From an uncultured Collinsella sp. (GTDB lineage Bacteria; Actinomycetota; Coriobacteriia; Coriobacteriales; Coriobacteriaceae): a stretch of DNA of 39,957 nt. Positions 10,901 through 17,070 of this stretch are shown one piece after another. The notes below the pieces were generated by a model, which saw nothing but the letters and a program-made list of their open reading frames with translations, had not been told where the DNA came from and did no database searches. Position 1 is the stretch's first letter. Each line of letters starts with the position of its first letter. The stretch lies in assembly GCA_959600835.1 (NCBI GenBank), contig CAUGNQ010000014.1:1-39957 (forward strand), written 5' to 3'. The position numbers and the translations under genes were made by a program.

Positions 10901-11527
10901 CGCGTGTCTGCCGAGGCAGTGCGACCGGCGCGACCGGTGGCGACGATTGGTGCGACGACGTTTGGTGCATGGTCGCCCAAGGAGAACTACATTACGGTGC
11001 CCAAGGGTACGAAGCTGGAGCTTTCAGCCGAGGACGGCACGACGATTTGGTACACCACCAACGACACCTGCCCCTGCCGTGACGAAGGCCGCGTAAAGTA
11101 CATCGAGCCCATTGCGCTCGATAGCAACATGTATGTGCGCATTGCGGCACAGCGCCCTGGCATGTCGTACAGCGAGTATTCCGAGCGTTTGAACATTACG
11201 ATCACGGTGACCGATGAGGCGGTGCCTGAGCCCAAGCCGGAGCCCGAGCCCAAGCCGGAACCCAAGCCGACGCCTGGCAGCGGTGAGCAGGGTGGCGGTG
11301 CGGATGGCTCTGGCGGTACCGGGGCTCCTGCGGGTGGTTCGACTTCGACGACGACAACGGTGACGACGGACAAGTCCAAGGGTAAGGGCAAGAACGGTAA
11401 GAAGTCCGATAACGCGGTGCTCGTCAACACGGGAGACGCCACTGCGATGACGGTCGCCGCCCTGGGTATCGTCGGCGCAACCGTTGCCGCCGCCGGTGTT
11501 GCCGCGACCAAGCACCGCAAGCGCTAG
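4916..11527 (+). CDS. Giant sortase-anchored surface protein 3 with BspA-type LRRs and Ig-like modules (2203 aa)
   Basis: A very large wall-anchored protein. The ATG at 4916 has AGGAAAGGAA six bases upstream. Signal peptide 1-33 (two Arg pairs, a hydrophobic core, AFA cleavage). Residues about 177-400 are BspA-like leucine-rich repeats (LRR_5), recognisable from IKEIALPDSVEELKSYAF and VERIERNAFDGCS. A long unrecognised centre follows, with a helical acidic segment (about 1165-1262) and an Ala/Gly-rich hydrophobic stretch (about 1600-1625). Residues about 1700-1798 look like a carboxypeptidase-regulatory fold (GVVYEGLLSNTVEGATVELW). Residues about 1905-1997 resemble an invasin-type Ig domain. 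Residues about 2009-2099 resemble a chitobiase C-terminal/Fn3-associated domain (GTTIWYTTND). The Pro-rich spacer precedes LVNTGD at 2169-2174, a hydrophobic helix and a basic tail. Likely adhesion or host interaction; this is inference. Confidence 0.85.
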   Translation: MRWTAVRALCRRLTVAAVTLTMVTGSLPAGAFAETLTTDGTFVQTDNGQAADDAPTDSADAQTPDSASIDPAPDAVAADPTVLDTGDTPTPPDSEIASAAGLTGAGQTESTPAGTLAIDLVEGKEFAEQQKQEETAEAEATWNEDLGLWMTSKGATGVKGEYDDGYVAGEQTPAQYYFSIDSLTNEISIEYGDAGITTLEVPSTIDGKHVVSLTGMGSATLTSITFAPNSHVRSVGGLGGSSIKEIALPDSVEELKSYAFYKSKTLQTVTWPNNAAFTTIPEQAFKECEQLDDNVVATLPPSVKTIDYLAFAYCGVPQFYVSDTTVLTFTQINVPGTVERIERNAFDGCSFVSSVTIGDGVKYIGAHAFVSLDPAIAGKEIVLPKSVEMIEWGAFENTRYGNETNHNAVALRVMNPDLRFGEAGYPGDYNERVTIDGVTYAIPFSEGQTIYAYATDSAGNPSMVKKLADAVADRKDSVDSSKPAYTFEWMGEAAQVTGKLPQSATATLVQAGQSTPLAVGDDGSFTADALSKTAATLRISLSGYYDMVLARPGDQMTGTWNIGEIKAEDFTKIPASRAIELNVAYLEPVAGQDKTERIELDSLDKIDLTVKSGGKTLKPAKGDKENDFRIQGTALVVSQAIADADQDLEITLEPKDSLRLGGATATVKPSAGKVDIDLKPWGTATVTTKGDYQGANRVLVFRTSDGKLVADGVTYLMGYEDDDTTPIMKAETPRLKAGSYTIVAFNKTSYDIQATSYSTFSRLGLTVGKHIAQKQVKIEDGKQLDMTLDVPAFDVEAYRAERGLTAGSVIADSSAVVGVETELRIHYELKDSQAAKIEIPLAKDAVEDASAGSRDPGDSSHTWWTDATWEGDNLVLNMKKGMGADVFVRFKPKAAGIYAISPLITLGEVTLPLGSTTLEVSGSRIEVDSTDVHSLLGNVAYVYAAPGKSVQLTVGTGASAAKYTGKTNKLGRAKIEYDLPQDTLAAERVTLEARVGSTDVAAAAAEVTARNYVRYVPGASVWNFDVTYRGGTQSLVKDGKDTGKSLWTFHHLPQKKNAYWTFDITLEVGNEEAADTLDLYVDCVDGKTVTIPLTQKSREGTRVRYVAEYVDEGYLKLLDEFNKANDSTYVNCGNFEQIFMPQTYRISNAQLMTMLSFDANASAKKHSAAAEERQQEFSNAVQQWHEYMMDNSFNDVDEAFNDAIDQMVADAFAEEDEDGKDEGGNARKARRAPAASDGKGDDADNDEAAQFAAELKAAVGGSSVLLSKQGDSYGVNVDKMIFEDAYGTGEDWYQELAAAQGANAADAAAIKELVDHASRAEFIAQQAEDLVGQSMGIGQLNQYGSWNDATAAALNKCAGIKASEYNGQSTSGFNDLGQALGSSLSYKAADDDTVKGFKVAAPDGEQTAYIESEFIENSNNNKNQALLFNSIAMQCDILDNLYDNWNVVHSLNNSTIRGWLMAWKRNGDVSAHMKLIRTIRSLKSYKIECEMFGQVFKTDAWKAAGQAFPAATQGIGIFTGIYGVNDASKNWENVNVRMQKVKGEREGYELQHTRLLAKPEKTEDDWKCIYALRDAMEKARAFEDLLYRQLCHDSTDVAVGSIMTIAGVLTAGSAGTVVGAAYDAASTSVGSERAIKLTNAECAYDVACEQVERACQNRITVNWGELTDAEVYKANKDGLISDEKMQSIFEARYRNVAAKAAPDPAGVVYEGLLSNTVEGATVELWSADDAAGTNATRWDAEEYEQDNPLATGADGAYNWNTPTGWYQVRVTKDGYEEARSAWLRVPPIQTEVNIGLVSTAAPEVASAHAYTDCIEVEFAQYMDASDDALVALCSQGLGDVTYTWLDKQDDPNGKPLSRVLRIRYADAREAGSTVAFELDGARNYAGTAMSRWASGELAVGVRADKLRLNVEQAVTMLEGSDFELVAHVTDKAGKPFAGAKVSVGLESSAICSVDATQAVTGEDGAATFVLHGALPGLTTLTAAVDGTALSKQVDVRVSAEAVRPARPVATIGATTFGAWSPKENYITVPKGTKLELSAEDGTTIWYTTNDTCPCRDEGRVKYIEPIALDSNMYVRIAAQRPGMSYSEYSERLNITITVTDEAVPEPKPEPEPKPEPKPTPGSGEQGGGADGSGGTGAPAGGSTSTTTTVTTDKSKGKGKNGKKSDNAVLVNTGDATAMTVAALGIVGATVAAAGVAATKHRKR

Positions 11528-11563
11528 GTTTTGGCGACGGCGCCCATCCTCGGCTTTAGCAAA

Positions 11564-11781
11564 ATCTCAATCTGTAACACCAAACTGCCCAAAACGGCTC
11601 TAGATGTTACAGATTGAGATGAACCGAATGGCCGCCAACCTAACATCTCGATCTGTAACATGTAGCGAGGAATTTGGCCTCTAACTGTTACAGATTGAGA
11701 TGAACGGGCGGACGTTCGCACAATATCTTGATCTGTAACAACTACGAGGCTCAACAGGGTCTGGCTGTTACAGATTGAGAC
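11564..11781. repeat. Alternating-orientation repeat array A2 (3 hairpin units, 6 arms)
   Basis: Arms start at 11564, 11605, 11645, 11686, 11725 and 11766, alternating in orientation with steps of 39-41 bp. Stems are 15-16 bp with zero to two mismatches. The array starts 36 nt after the stop of surface protein 3, exactly as array A1 does after surface protein 2. The first unit is almost identical to the first unit of A1, including most of the loop. This array and the following repeat B3 fill the gap between this gene and gltA (11528-11932) up to the terminator at 11867. Confidence 0.85.
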
Positions 11782-11815
11782 AAACGTCGGAATTGGTTCG
11801 CCGGCCAAGTCCCCG

Positions 11816-11850
11816 ACCACCACAAAGGTGCATGTCCCCTTTGTGGTGAT
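11816..11850. repeat. 35-nt palindromic repeat B3
   Basis: Arms ACCACCACAAAGG/CCTTTGTGGTGAT (one mismatch in 13) around TGCATGTCC. Same orientation as B2, and preceded by the same CCGGCCAAGTCC stretch. Confidence 0.75.
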
Positions 11851-11866
11851 GGGTTGGCCGGCATAG

Positions 11867-11904
11867 AAAAAGTCCCCGCCGGGCGTGTGCTCGACGGGGA
11901 CTTT
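11867..11904 (-). terminator. Terminator of the gltA/NfnA-like operon
   Basis: On the minus strand a 10-bp stem AAAGTCCCCG/CGGGGACTTT with a 16-nt loop runs directly into TTTTT. It lies about 30 bases beyond the gltA stop codon. Confidence 0.75.
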
Positions 11905-11932
11905 GCCGTTTGGTGGCTAGCGCTGCAGGTGA

Positions 11933-13342
11933 TTACTCGCCTAGCAGGCTCTTGGTGATGGAAGCGGCGGCCTTCTTGCCGGCGCCCATCGCCAGAATGA
12001 CCGTAGCGGCACCGGTGACGATGTCGCCGCCGGCCCAGATGCGGGGATCGGTGGTCTGGCCGGTCTCCTCGTCGGCAACGATGTAGCCCCACTTGTTGAG
12101 CTCCATCTTGCCGCCGATCTTGGCAGCGAAGGGGTTGGCGTTGGTGCCGATAGCCGAGATCGCAACGTCGCAGGGGATCTCCTCGATGGCGCCCTCGATG
12201 GGCACCGGACGACGGCGGCCGGACTCGTCGGGCTCGCCGAGCTCCATCTTCTGGACCTTGACGGCGCACACGGAGCCGTCCTCGCCAGCGACAAACTCGA
12301 GCGGGGAGACGAGCGGCAGAACCTCGACGCCCTCGGCCTTGGCATGGTGCAGCTCGGCGCGACGGCAGGGCATCTCGTCCTCGGTACGACGGTAGGCGAT
12401 GATGGCGTGCTCGGCGCCCAGGCGCTTGGCGGTACGGACGGCGTCCATAGCCACGTTGCCGCCACCAAAGACGACGACGTTCTTGCCATGCTTGGTGGGG
12501 GTGTCGTACTCGGGGAACTTGTTGGCCTTCATCAGGTTCACGCGGGTGAGGTACTCGTTAGCGAAGAAGACGTTGGGCAGGTTCTCGCCGGGGACGTTGA
12601 GGAACTTGGGCAGGCCAGCGCCGGTCGCCACGTAGATGGCGTCGAAGCCCTGCTCGAACAGCTCCTCGGCCGTGGCCATGTTGCCCACGACGGAGTTGTA
12701 CTCAAACTTGACGCCCATGTCCTCCAGGCCGTCGATCTCGCGCTTGACGACTGCCTTGGGCAGACGGAACTCGGGGATGCCGTAGACCAGCACGCCGCCG
12801 CCGGTGAAGAATGCCTCAAAGACGGTGACGTCAAAACCGTTACGGGCGAGCTCGCCGGCGCAGGTGATGCCGGACGGGCCGGAGCCGACGACGGCAACCT
12901 TCTTGCCGTTCTTGGGGGCCATCTTGGGCGTGGAGGCGAGCTCGGGGCGGTCACCCAGGAAGCGCTCGAGCTGGCCGATGGCCACGGGCTCGGACTTCTT
13001 GCCACGGATGCATTTGCCCTCGCACTGGTTCTCCTGCGGGCAGACGCGGCCGCAGATGGCGGGAAGCATGGAGTCCTCGCGGATGGTATCGAGAGCGCCG
13101 CCGAAGTCCTTCGCGCGGATCTGCTCGATAAAGCGGGGAATGTTGATGTTGACGGGGCAGCCCTCAACACAGAACGGCTTCTTGCAGTTGAGGCAGCGCT
13201 CGGCCTCGGCCAGTGCCATCTCCTCGGTGAAGCCCTTGTCGACGGGGCGGAAGTCGCAGGCGCGCTCGGCAGCCGGCTCCTCGTTATCGGGGGTGCGGGG
13301 CGACTTCATATCGGCAACGAAACGACCGTTAACTAGTGGCAT
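11933..13342 (-). CDS. gltA: GltA/NfnB/SudA-type NADPH-dependent oxidoreductase (469 aa)
   Basis: A cytoplasmic FAD/Fe-S flavoprotein of the glutamate-synthase small-subunit family. N-terminal cysteines CLNCKKPFCVEGCP and CGRVCPQENQCEGKC (residues about 47-125) would bind two [4Fe-4S] clusters. A Rossmann FAD motif VAVVGSGPSGI follows near residue 150, and a second NAD(P) site VVVFGGGNVAMDA near residue 290. The YRRTEDEMPCRR block is typical of the family. The start overlaps the end of the upstream flavoprotein gene by 10 bases, so the two are almost certainly translated together. Known partners of this pairing are NfnAB (NADH-dependent reduced ferredoxin:NADP oxidoreductase) and sulfide dehydrogenase SudAB. 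No large glutamate synthase subunit is present, so an Nfn/Sud role is more likely than glutamate synthesis. Confidence 0.88.
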   Translation of the reverse strand: MPLVNGRFVADMKSPRTPDNEEPAAERACDFRPVDKGFTEEMALAEAERCLNCKKPFCVEGCPVNINIPRFIEQIRAKDFGGALDTIREDSMLPAICGRVCPQENQCEGKCIRGKKSEPVAIGQLERFLGDRPELASTPKMAPKNGKKVAVVGSGPSGITCAGELARNGFDVTVFEAFFTGGGVLVYGIPEFRLPKAVVKREIDGLEDMGVKFEYNSVVGNMATAEELFEQGFDAIYVATGAGLPKFLNVPGENLPNVFFANEYLTRVNLMKANKFPEYDTPTKHGKNVVVFGGGNVAMDAVRTAKRLGAEHAIIAYRRTEDEMPCRRAELHHAKAEGVEVLPLVSPLEFVAGEDGSVCAVKVQKMELGEPDESGRRRPVPIEGAIEEIPCDVAISAIGTNANPFAAKIGGKMELNKWGYIVADEETGQTTDPRIWAGGDIVTGAATVILAMGAGKKAAASITKSLLGE

Positions 13343-14172
13343 GCGCAGCTCTTTTCCTCATAGGCCTTGAGGGACTCGCCCTCTTCGGAACGGTAAGCGG
13401 CCTGGCGGGCACGAAGGTCATCCCAGTCGACCAGGGTGGCATCGAAGTCGGGGCCGTCGACGCAAGCGAACTTGGTCACGCCGCCCACCTCGACGCGGCA
13501 GCAGCCGCACATGCCGGTGCCGTCAACCATGATGGGGTTGAGCGACGCGGTGATGGGGGTGTCGTACTTCTGGGCGGTGAGGGTCGAGAACTTCATCATC
13601 GGAACGGGGCCGACGCAGAAGACCTGGCTCACGGCCTTGTCCTGCAGCAGGCGCTCCAGCGGAGCGGTGACAACGCCCTGCTCGCCGTAGGAGCCGTCGT
13701 CAGTGGTGATGTGGATGTGGTCCTCGTCGAGGAGCTCGCGGAACTGGTCCTCCATGAGCAGGAGGTCCTTGGTGCGAGCGCCCATGATGGCGTGCACCTC
13801 GTGGCCGGTCTCGACCAGGTGCTTGGCGACCGGGAAGGCAATTGCCAGGCCGACGCCGCCGCCAATGACGGCGCAGGGGCCCTCGGCCATCTCGGTGGGA
13901 ACGCCCAGCGGGCCCACGACGTCGCGCAGCGACTCGCCGGCCTCGTAGGTGGAAAGCATCTCGGTGGTCTTGCCGATCACCATAAAGATGAACTCGACCC
14001 AGCCCTCGTCACCGTTCCAGCCGGCCAGGGTAAACGGGACGCGCTCGCCCGTCTCGTTGGCGCGAACCATGAGGAACTGTCCAGCGTGCGCATGCTTGGC
14101 GATTGCGGGCGCCTCGATGCGGAACTTGAACACCTTCTCAGAGAACTGCGTCTTCTCCAGGATCTTATACAT
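13333..14172 (-). CDS. NfnA/SudB-type FAD/NAD-binding [2Fe-2S] oxidoreductase subunit (279 aa)
   Basis: A ferredoxin-NADP reductase-like protein of the dihydroorotate dehydrogenase electron-transfer subunit (PyrK) family. The N-terminal barrel (1-95) contains the flavin-binding region around RVPFTLAGW. The NAD domain starts at GPCAVIGGGVGLAIAFPVAKH (about 99-119). The C-terminal cysteines MCGCCRVEVGG and FACVDGP (about 220-240) would hold a [2Fe-2S] cluster. The start at 14172 has GAGAGG six bases upstream. The gene is first in a two-gene operon with the GltA-like subunit. Together they would form an Nfn/Sud-like complex that moves electrons between NAD(P)H and ferredoxin. Whether it bifurcates electrons cannot be read from sequence alone. 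Confidence 0.85.
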   Translation of the reverse strand: MYKILEKTQFSEKVFKFRIEAPAIAKHAHAGQFLMVRANETGERVPFTLAGWNGDEGWVEFIFMVIGKTTEMLSTYEAGESLRDVVGPLGVPTEMAEGPCAVIGGGVGLAIAFPVAKHLVETGHEVHAIMGARTKDLLLMEDQFRELLDEDHIHITTDDGSYGEQGVVTAPLERLLQDKAVSQVFCVGPVPMMKFSTLTAQKYDTPITASLNPIMVDGTGMCGCCRVEVGGVTKFACVDGPDFDATLVDWDDLRARQAAYRSEEGESLKAYEEKSCACH

Positions 14173-14277
14173 AGAACCCCTCTCTTGTTAGGGCCGCCGA
14201 ACCGTGCCTCCACGGAAATGGACGGTAGCCCGAATAAAACCGTACGCGCACAGGCGTTGTGCAGACATACGATGCAA

Positions 14278-14283
14278 ATTATA
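14278..14283 (-). promoter_or_regulatory. Promoter -10 box for the NfnA-like/gltA operon
   Basis: The minus strand reads TATAAT here, about 105 bases upstream of the start at 14172. The -35 region is weak (TAAACA, about 15 bases away). It implies a leader of roughly 100 nt; no known riboswitch is recognisable in it. Confidence 0.4.
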
Positions 14284-14332
14284 CCCTCATGGACATGCTG
14301 TTTACGTGTGTCTTCGGCGGTTGGGAAAAGTG

Positions 14333-14367
14333 ACCTGCCAAAAAGGGACAGGTTTATTTTGGTAGGT
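14333..14367. repeat. 35-nt palindromic repeat F1 (ACCTGCCAAAA arms)
   Basis: Arms ACCTGCCAAAA/TTTTGGTAGGT (one mismatch) enclose a centre containing GGGACAGG. The length of 35 nt and the GGAC(A/G)GG centre match the B family, although the arms differ. Confidence 0.6.
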
Positions 14368-14385
14368 TTTATCAGGCAAAACGGC

Positions 14386-14427
14386 AAAGGGGGCCGGCCT
14401 CGCGCTTTGATGAGGCCGGCCCCCTTT
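14386..14427 (-). terminator. Long perfect hairpin, probable terminator of the pth transcript
   Basis: A perfect 16-bp inverted repeat (AAAGGGGGCCGGCCTC and its complement, 14386-14401 with 14412-14427) with a 10-nt loop. On the minus strand it lies about 100 bases beyond the pth stop. Only short T-runs follow on either strand, so it may act in both directions or serve another purpose. It sits between the oppositely oriented repeats F1 and F2. Confidence 0.5.
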
Positions 14428-14497
14428 GGAGCGTTATGCATGTATGGTGGCAGCGTGTTTATTGCGATGCGGCCACCGCGGCGTTTCCGCAGATAAA

Positions 14498-14530
14498 ACC
14501 TGCCAAAATAAACATCCCTAAATGGTAGGT
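14498..14530. repeat. Palindromic repeat F2, inverted relative to F1
   Basis: ACCTGCCA/TGGTAGGT ends (one mismatch) with CAAAATAAACATCCCTAAA between. It is clearly the reverse complement type of F1. It touches the pth stop codon (14532-14534). Confidence 0.55.
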
Positions 14531-14531
14531 T

Positions 14532-15161
14532 TTAGTGCTTGCCGTTGGAGGAAGCGGCGCCGTTGACGTGGTCGCGGGCATAGATCACGCCGTGGACGAT
14601 GGCCAGGCCGGCGGCGTCGGCGGCGCGGGCGCAGGTGTCCTGGAAGTCCTCGGCCTCGCGGGCGCGCAGCTGCTTGAGCACGTAGTCTGCCACGGCCATC
14701 TTGCCGGGAGGGTTGCCGATGCCGGTGCGGATGCGGCTAAAGTCGCGGCTGCCCATCTTGTCGATGATGGAGCGCAGGCCGTTGTGACCGGCATGGCCTC
14801 CGCCCACCTTAACACGCACGTCGCCGGCGGGAATATCGAGCTCGTCGTGGATGACGAGCAGCTCCTCGGCCTTGATCTTGTACTCGCGGCAGAGCTTGGA
14901 GATGGGGCCGCCCGAGGTATTCATGTACGACTGCGGCTTGACCAGTACAATCTGGCGCTTACCGCCCTCTTCCTCGGGATCGTTGATGTTGATGAGCGCG
15001 ACCTCGGCGCCTGCCTGGTTTTTCCAGTACGTGACGCCGGCCTGACGGGCCAACTTGTCGATTGCCTTAAAGCCAGCGTTGTGGCGGGTCTCGGCATATT
15101 CCTCGCCAGGGTTGCCAAGTCCGGCAACCATGCGAATCTTAAGCGGCTGTGCAGCTGCCAT
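14532..15161 (-). CDS. pth: Peptidyl-tRNA hydrolase (209 aa)
   Basis: Cytoplasmic enzyme that cleaves peptidyl-tRNAs released from stalled ribosomes. The N terminus MVAGLGNPGEEYAETRHNAG contains the catalytic His after the conserved Asn/Arg. VLVKPQSYMNTSG, HDELDIPAGDVRVKVGGG and GHNGLRSI are the usual family blocks with the catalytic Asp. Two in-frame ATGs lie six bases apart. The second (15161) is chosen because AAAGG is seven bases in front of it but only one base in front of the first (15167). The length of 209 aa is slightly above the usual 185-200 because of a short C-terminal tail. In many Gram-positives the order is glmU-prs-pth; here about 1.9 kb of accessory DNA separates pth from prs. 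Confidence 0.95.
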   Translation of the reverse strand: MAAAQPLKIRMVAGLGNPGEEYAETRHNAGFKAIDKLARQAGVTYWKNQAGAEVALININDPEEEGGKRQIVLVKPQSYMNTSGGPISKLCREYKIKAEELLVIHDELDIPAGDVRVKVGGGHAGHNGLRSIIDKMGSRDFSRIRTGIGNPPGKMAVADYVLKQLRAREAEDFQDTCARAADAAGLAIVHGVIYARDHVNGAASSNGKH

Positions 15162-15275
15162 GTTCATCCTTTCGTTGATTTGTCGTCTGCTATGGTGAGC
15201 GACCCTGTTGCCGCTGTCAAATGGAGGGCAATTGAGGTTGTTTGGGGGCGTTTGGACAGCCGTCGAAATCCAAGG

Positions 15276-15479
15276 TGGACAGTTAGTTCAGATACGTATA
15301 AGTTCCGAGGACTTGAAGTGCTCAATTCAATGCTGGTACGTTGTTTTGGAGCTTTAGTTAGTCCATATGGCGCTGTTTTGAAGTCTATCCTGCCTTCAAA
15401 TAGGGCGAATGGTATAGAGATAACTGCAAAACAGCCTAATTCAATGTGTCCATTTATACGTATTTGAACTAACCGTCCA
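15276..15479. mobile_element. MITE-like element G1 with 26-bp terminal inverted repeats
   Basis: The 204-nt segment begins TGGACAGTTAGTTCAGATAC and ends with its near-perfect complement (15454-15479); 24 of 26 positions match. The interior has no convincing gene and is more AT-rich than its surroundings. The same terminal sequence bounds a second element at 16804-16984. The motif TTTGGAGCTTTA also occurs in both. No transposase lies inside, so if mobile it needs one in trans. No clear target-site duplication could be seen. This element and the pth leader make up the gap 15162-15512; I see nothing else there. Confidence 0.6.
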
Positions 15480-15512
15480 GCCCTGTTCGACGGCGCGCGG
15501 GTGATTCGCCGT

Positions 15513-16640
15513 TTAGACCGGCGCAAGGCCGATTCCGGCCCGCAGGGCGTTGAGCCAAGCGGCCTGACGCTTGCGATAGCCCTTGATGCGATATCGGAAT
15601 CGGACTCCCGCGAGTCGATGCATCGTTTGGGCGAAGGCTTCGAGTGCAACAAGGTCTTTCATTTGGTCGCGATTGATAACCAGGACGTGGATGCCCATTG
15701 CCTTGAGGCCATTATTTCGATTGCCATCGTGGATGCGAGCGTTTTGAAGCTCATGTCCAATTCCGTTGTATTCGTTGTCGACTCTGGCTGCCGGGCAATA
15801 TAGGTCGCAGATGGCATAAGGGATGCCGGAGGACATGTTGACCGCAAGGGTGTCGAAATCGACACGGTAGTTGAGCAGCAGGCCTCCCATGGGCAAGCCG
15901 CAACACCCGAATCCGCCAAAGCGCATGGGTGCGCCCAGGACGGCGAACATCAATGATTCCGCTGGGGATGCGGATCCGGCCCGGGCGAGTTTGACAGCCG
16001 TACGAAACGAGGCGTAGGAACTGCTTTTGGCAAACCGTGCGACTGCCTCGAGCTCTTCGATGGTTGTGGCGGGTTCGCATTTGTAGTGTGCCTGTTCGTA
16101 GCGGGTTTCGGCTTGCTTTTCGGGTGTCGGTTGGTCGCCCTGGCAATCGAGGTCGTCCATCGCTTCGAAGCTGTTGGCCTTGGGCCACGTGTCGTCATAG
16201 GCGATGGGGTAAGTTGCCTCGGGCGGAAGTGAGTAGGTTCCGAGCAGCTCCATGAGAAGCATCAAGGTTTTGGCAACTGATTCATTTTTGGAACAAAGCA
16301 TGGCTGTCATGGCAGGAGACGTTGCGTAGATGTCGGCCTCGACGTGCATAATTGCACCTTCAGGAAGCGGAGCGGAGAGAATATGCTGAAGAAGTCGCTT
16401 GTCGGGGCGTCTGTTGTCTTCGTTTGAAACGAGAAGATCGAGCAGTTCGGAATCATCTTCATTCCAGGCGTCGAGTATCGAAAGTGCGCCAAAGTCTATC
16501 GCGTCATTGTTGGGAATACAGCTAGCCAAGGCATGTGCTTGCTGTTCGCTATCAACGAAGTCCCAGGGTAGGGCAGAGTACGCCCGTCGTGCGCGACGAA
16601 TTGCGCGAAGGGCGGAGAAATGTGAAATCACGGTCGTCAT
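15513..16640 (-). CDS. Accessory protein with DUF559/Vsr-like nuclease-type C-terminal domain (375 aa)
   Basis: An accessory protein of uncertain function. The N-terminal half (about 60-140) has LPEGAIMHVEADIYATSPAM and LLMELLGTYSLPP. This pattern is seen in AbiEi-like proteins, where a line about 'SP' and 'elcG.Y' precedes a nuclease-like domain. The C-terminal part (about 280-360) has ICDLYCPAARVDNEYNG, then RNNGLKAMGIHVLVINRDQ. It matches the general plan of Vsr/DUF559 endonuclease-like folds (D...EYxG...R...L...G..V). The usual second acidic residue of EyDG is Asn here. The start at 16640 has no Shine-Dalgarno; TTATAG lies just upstream, so the transcript may be leaderless. It is flanked by related terminal-inverted-repeat elements. 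A role in defence is possible but unproven. Confidence 0.65.
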   Translation of the reverse strand: MTTVISHFSALRAIRRARRAYSALPWDFVDSEQQAHALASCIPNNDAIDFGALSILDAWNEDDSELLDLLVSNEDNRRPDKRLLQHILSAPLPEGAIMHVEADIYATSPAMTAMLCSKNESVAKTLMLLMELLGTYSLPPEATYPIAYDDTWPKANSFEAMDDLDCQGDQPTPEKQAETRYEQAHYKCEPATTIEELEAVARFAKSSSYASFRTAVKLARAGSASPAESLMFAVLGAPMRFGGFGCCGLPMGGLLLNYRVDFDTLAVNMSSGIPYAICDLYCPAARVDNEYNGIGHELQNARIHDGNRNNGLKAMGIHVLVINRDQMKDLVALEAFAQTMHRLAGVRFRYRIKGYRKRQAAWLNALRAGIGLAPV

Positions 16641-16803
16641 AGCTATAACGTACTAAGTTGGCGGCAGAATGCGACCGCCATACCGTTCTTTTCGCTTAGC
16701 GGGGCGCTGCGCGCCATGAACGGCTGGGTGTTATGAAATCGGTGGAATCGGTTGAGGGGATTGCAGGAAATTGAGCTCTGCCGCGAAGGTTGACGATAGC
16801 TAC
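16641..16803. other. Gap upstream of the nuclease-like gene
   Basis: It contains no supported gene. A frame of 68 codons from TTG 16771 to 16977 exists only because it crosses element G2, and is not trusted. The minus strand carries TTATAG just before 16640, which could be a -10 box. Otherwise I see nothing. Confidence 0.4.
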
Positions 16804-16984
16804 TGGGCAGTTAGTTCAGATACGTATAAGGCGGCGGGCGTTCGAGGGCGATTTGAGGATAAATATGCAGCGGTTGTACTCGAAAACGATGAGCTTTGGA
16901 CGGCATGGCATCCGCCGGGGAACTCAGAAGGCTCCGAATGGTCCTTTGGAGCTTTAAAAAATACGTATCTGAACTAATTGTCCA
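16804..16984. mobile_element. MITE-like element G2 with the same terminal inverted repeats as G1
   Basis: A 181-nt segment starting TGGGCAGTTAGTTCAGATAC and ending (16959-16984) with its imperfect complement; 22 of 26 positions match, and the core AGTTCAGATACGTAT is perfect. Internal sequence differs from G1 except for TTTGGAGCTTTA. It lies 22 bases from the prs terminator, on the far side of the nuclease-like gene from G1. Confidence 0.6.
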
Positions 16985-17005
16985 GGGCGGGTTGGCGAGG
17001 GATAG

Positions 17006-17037
17006 AAAAAGGGTCGGAAGCGAGCTTCCGACCCTTT
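17006..17037 (-). terminator. Terminator of prs
   Basis: A perfect 11-bp stem GGGTCGGAAGC/GCTTCCGACCC with a 2-nt loop. The minus strand continues into TTTTT. It lies about 35 bases after the prs stop and can also act weakly on the plus strand. Confidence 0.85.
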
Positions 17038-17070
17038 AAAAGCATCAAAGATGATGCGATGCGCGTTGGA

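Noticed and set aside
16771..16977. Small gene of 68 codons on the plus strand
   Set aside because: The frame starts with TTG, ends inside a terminal inverted repeat and owes most of its sequence to element G2; no family features.
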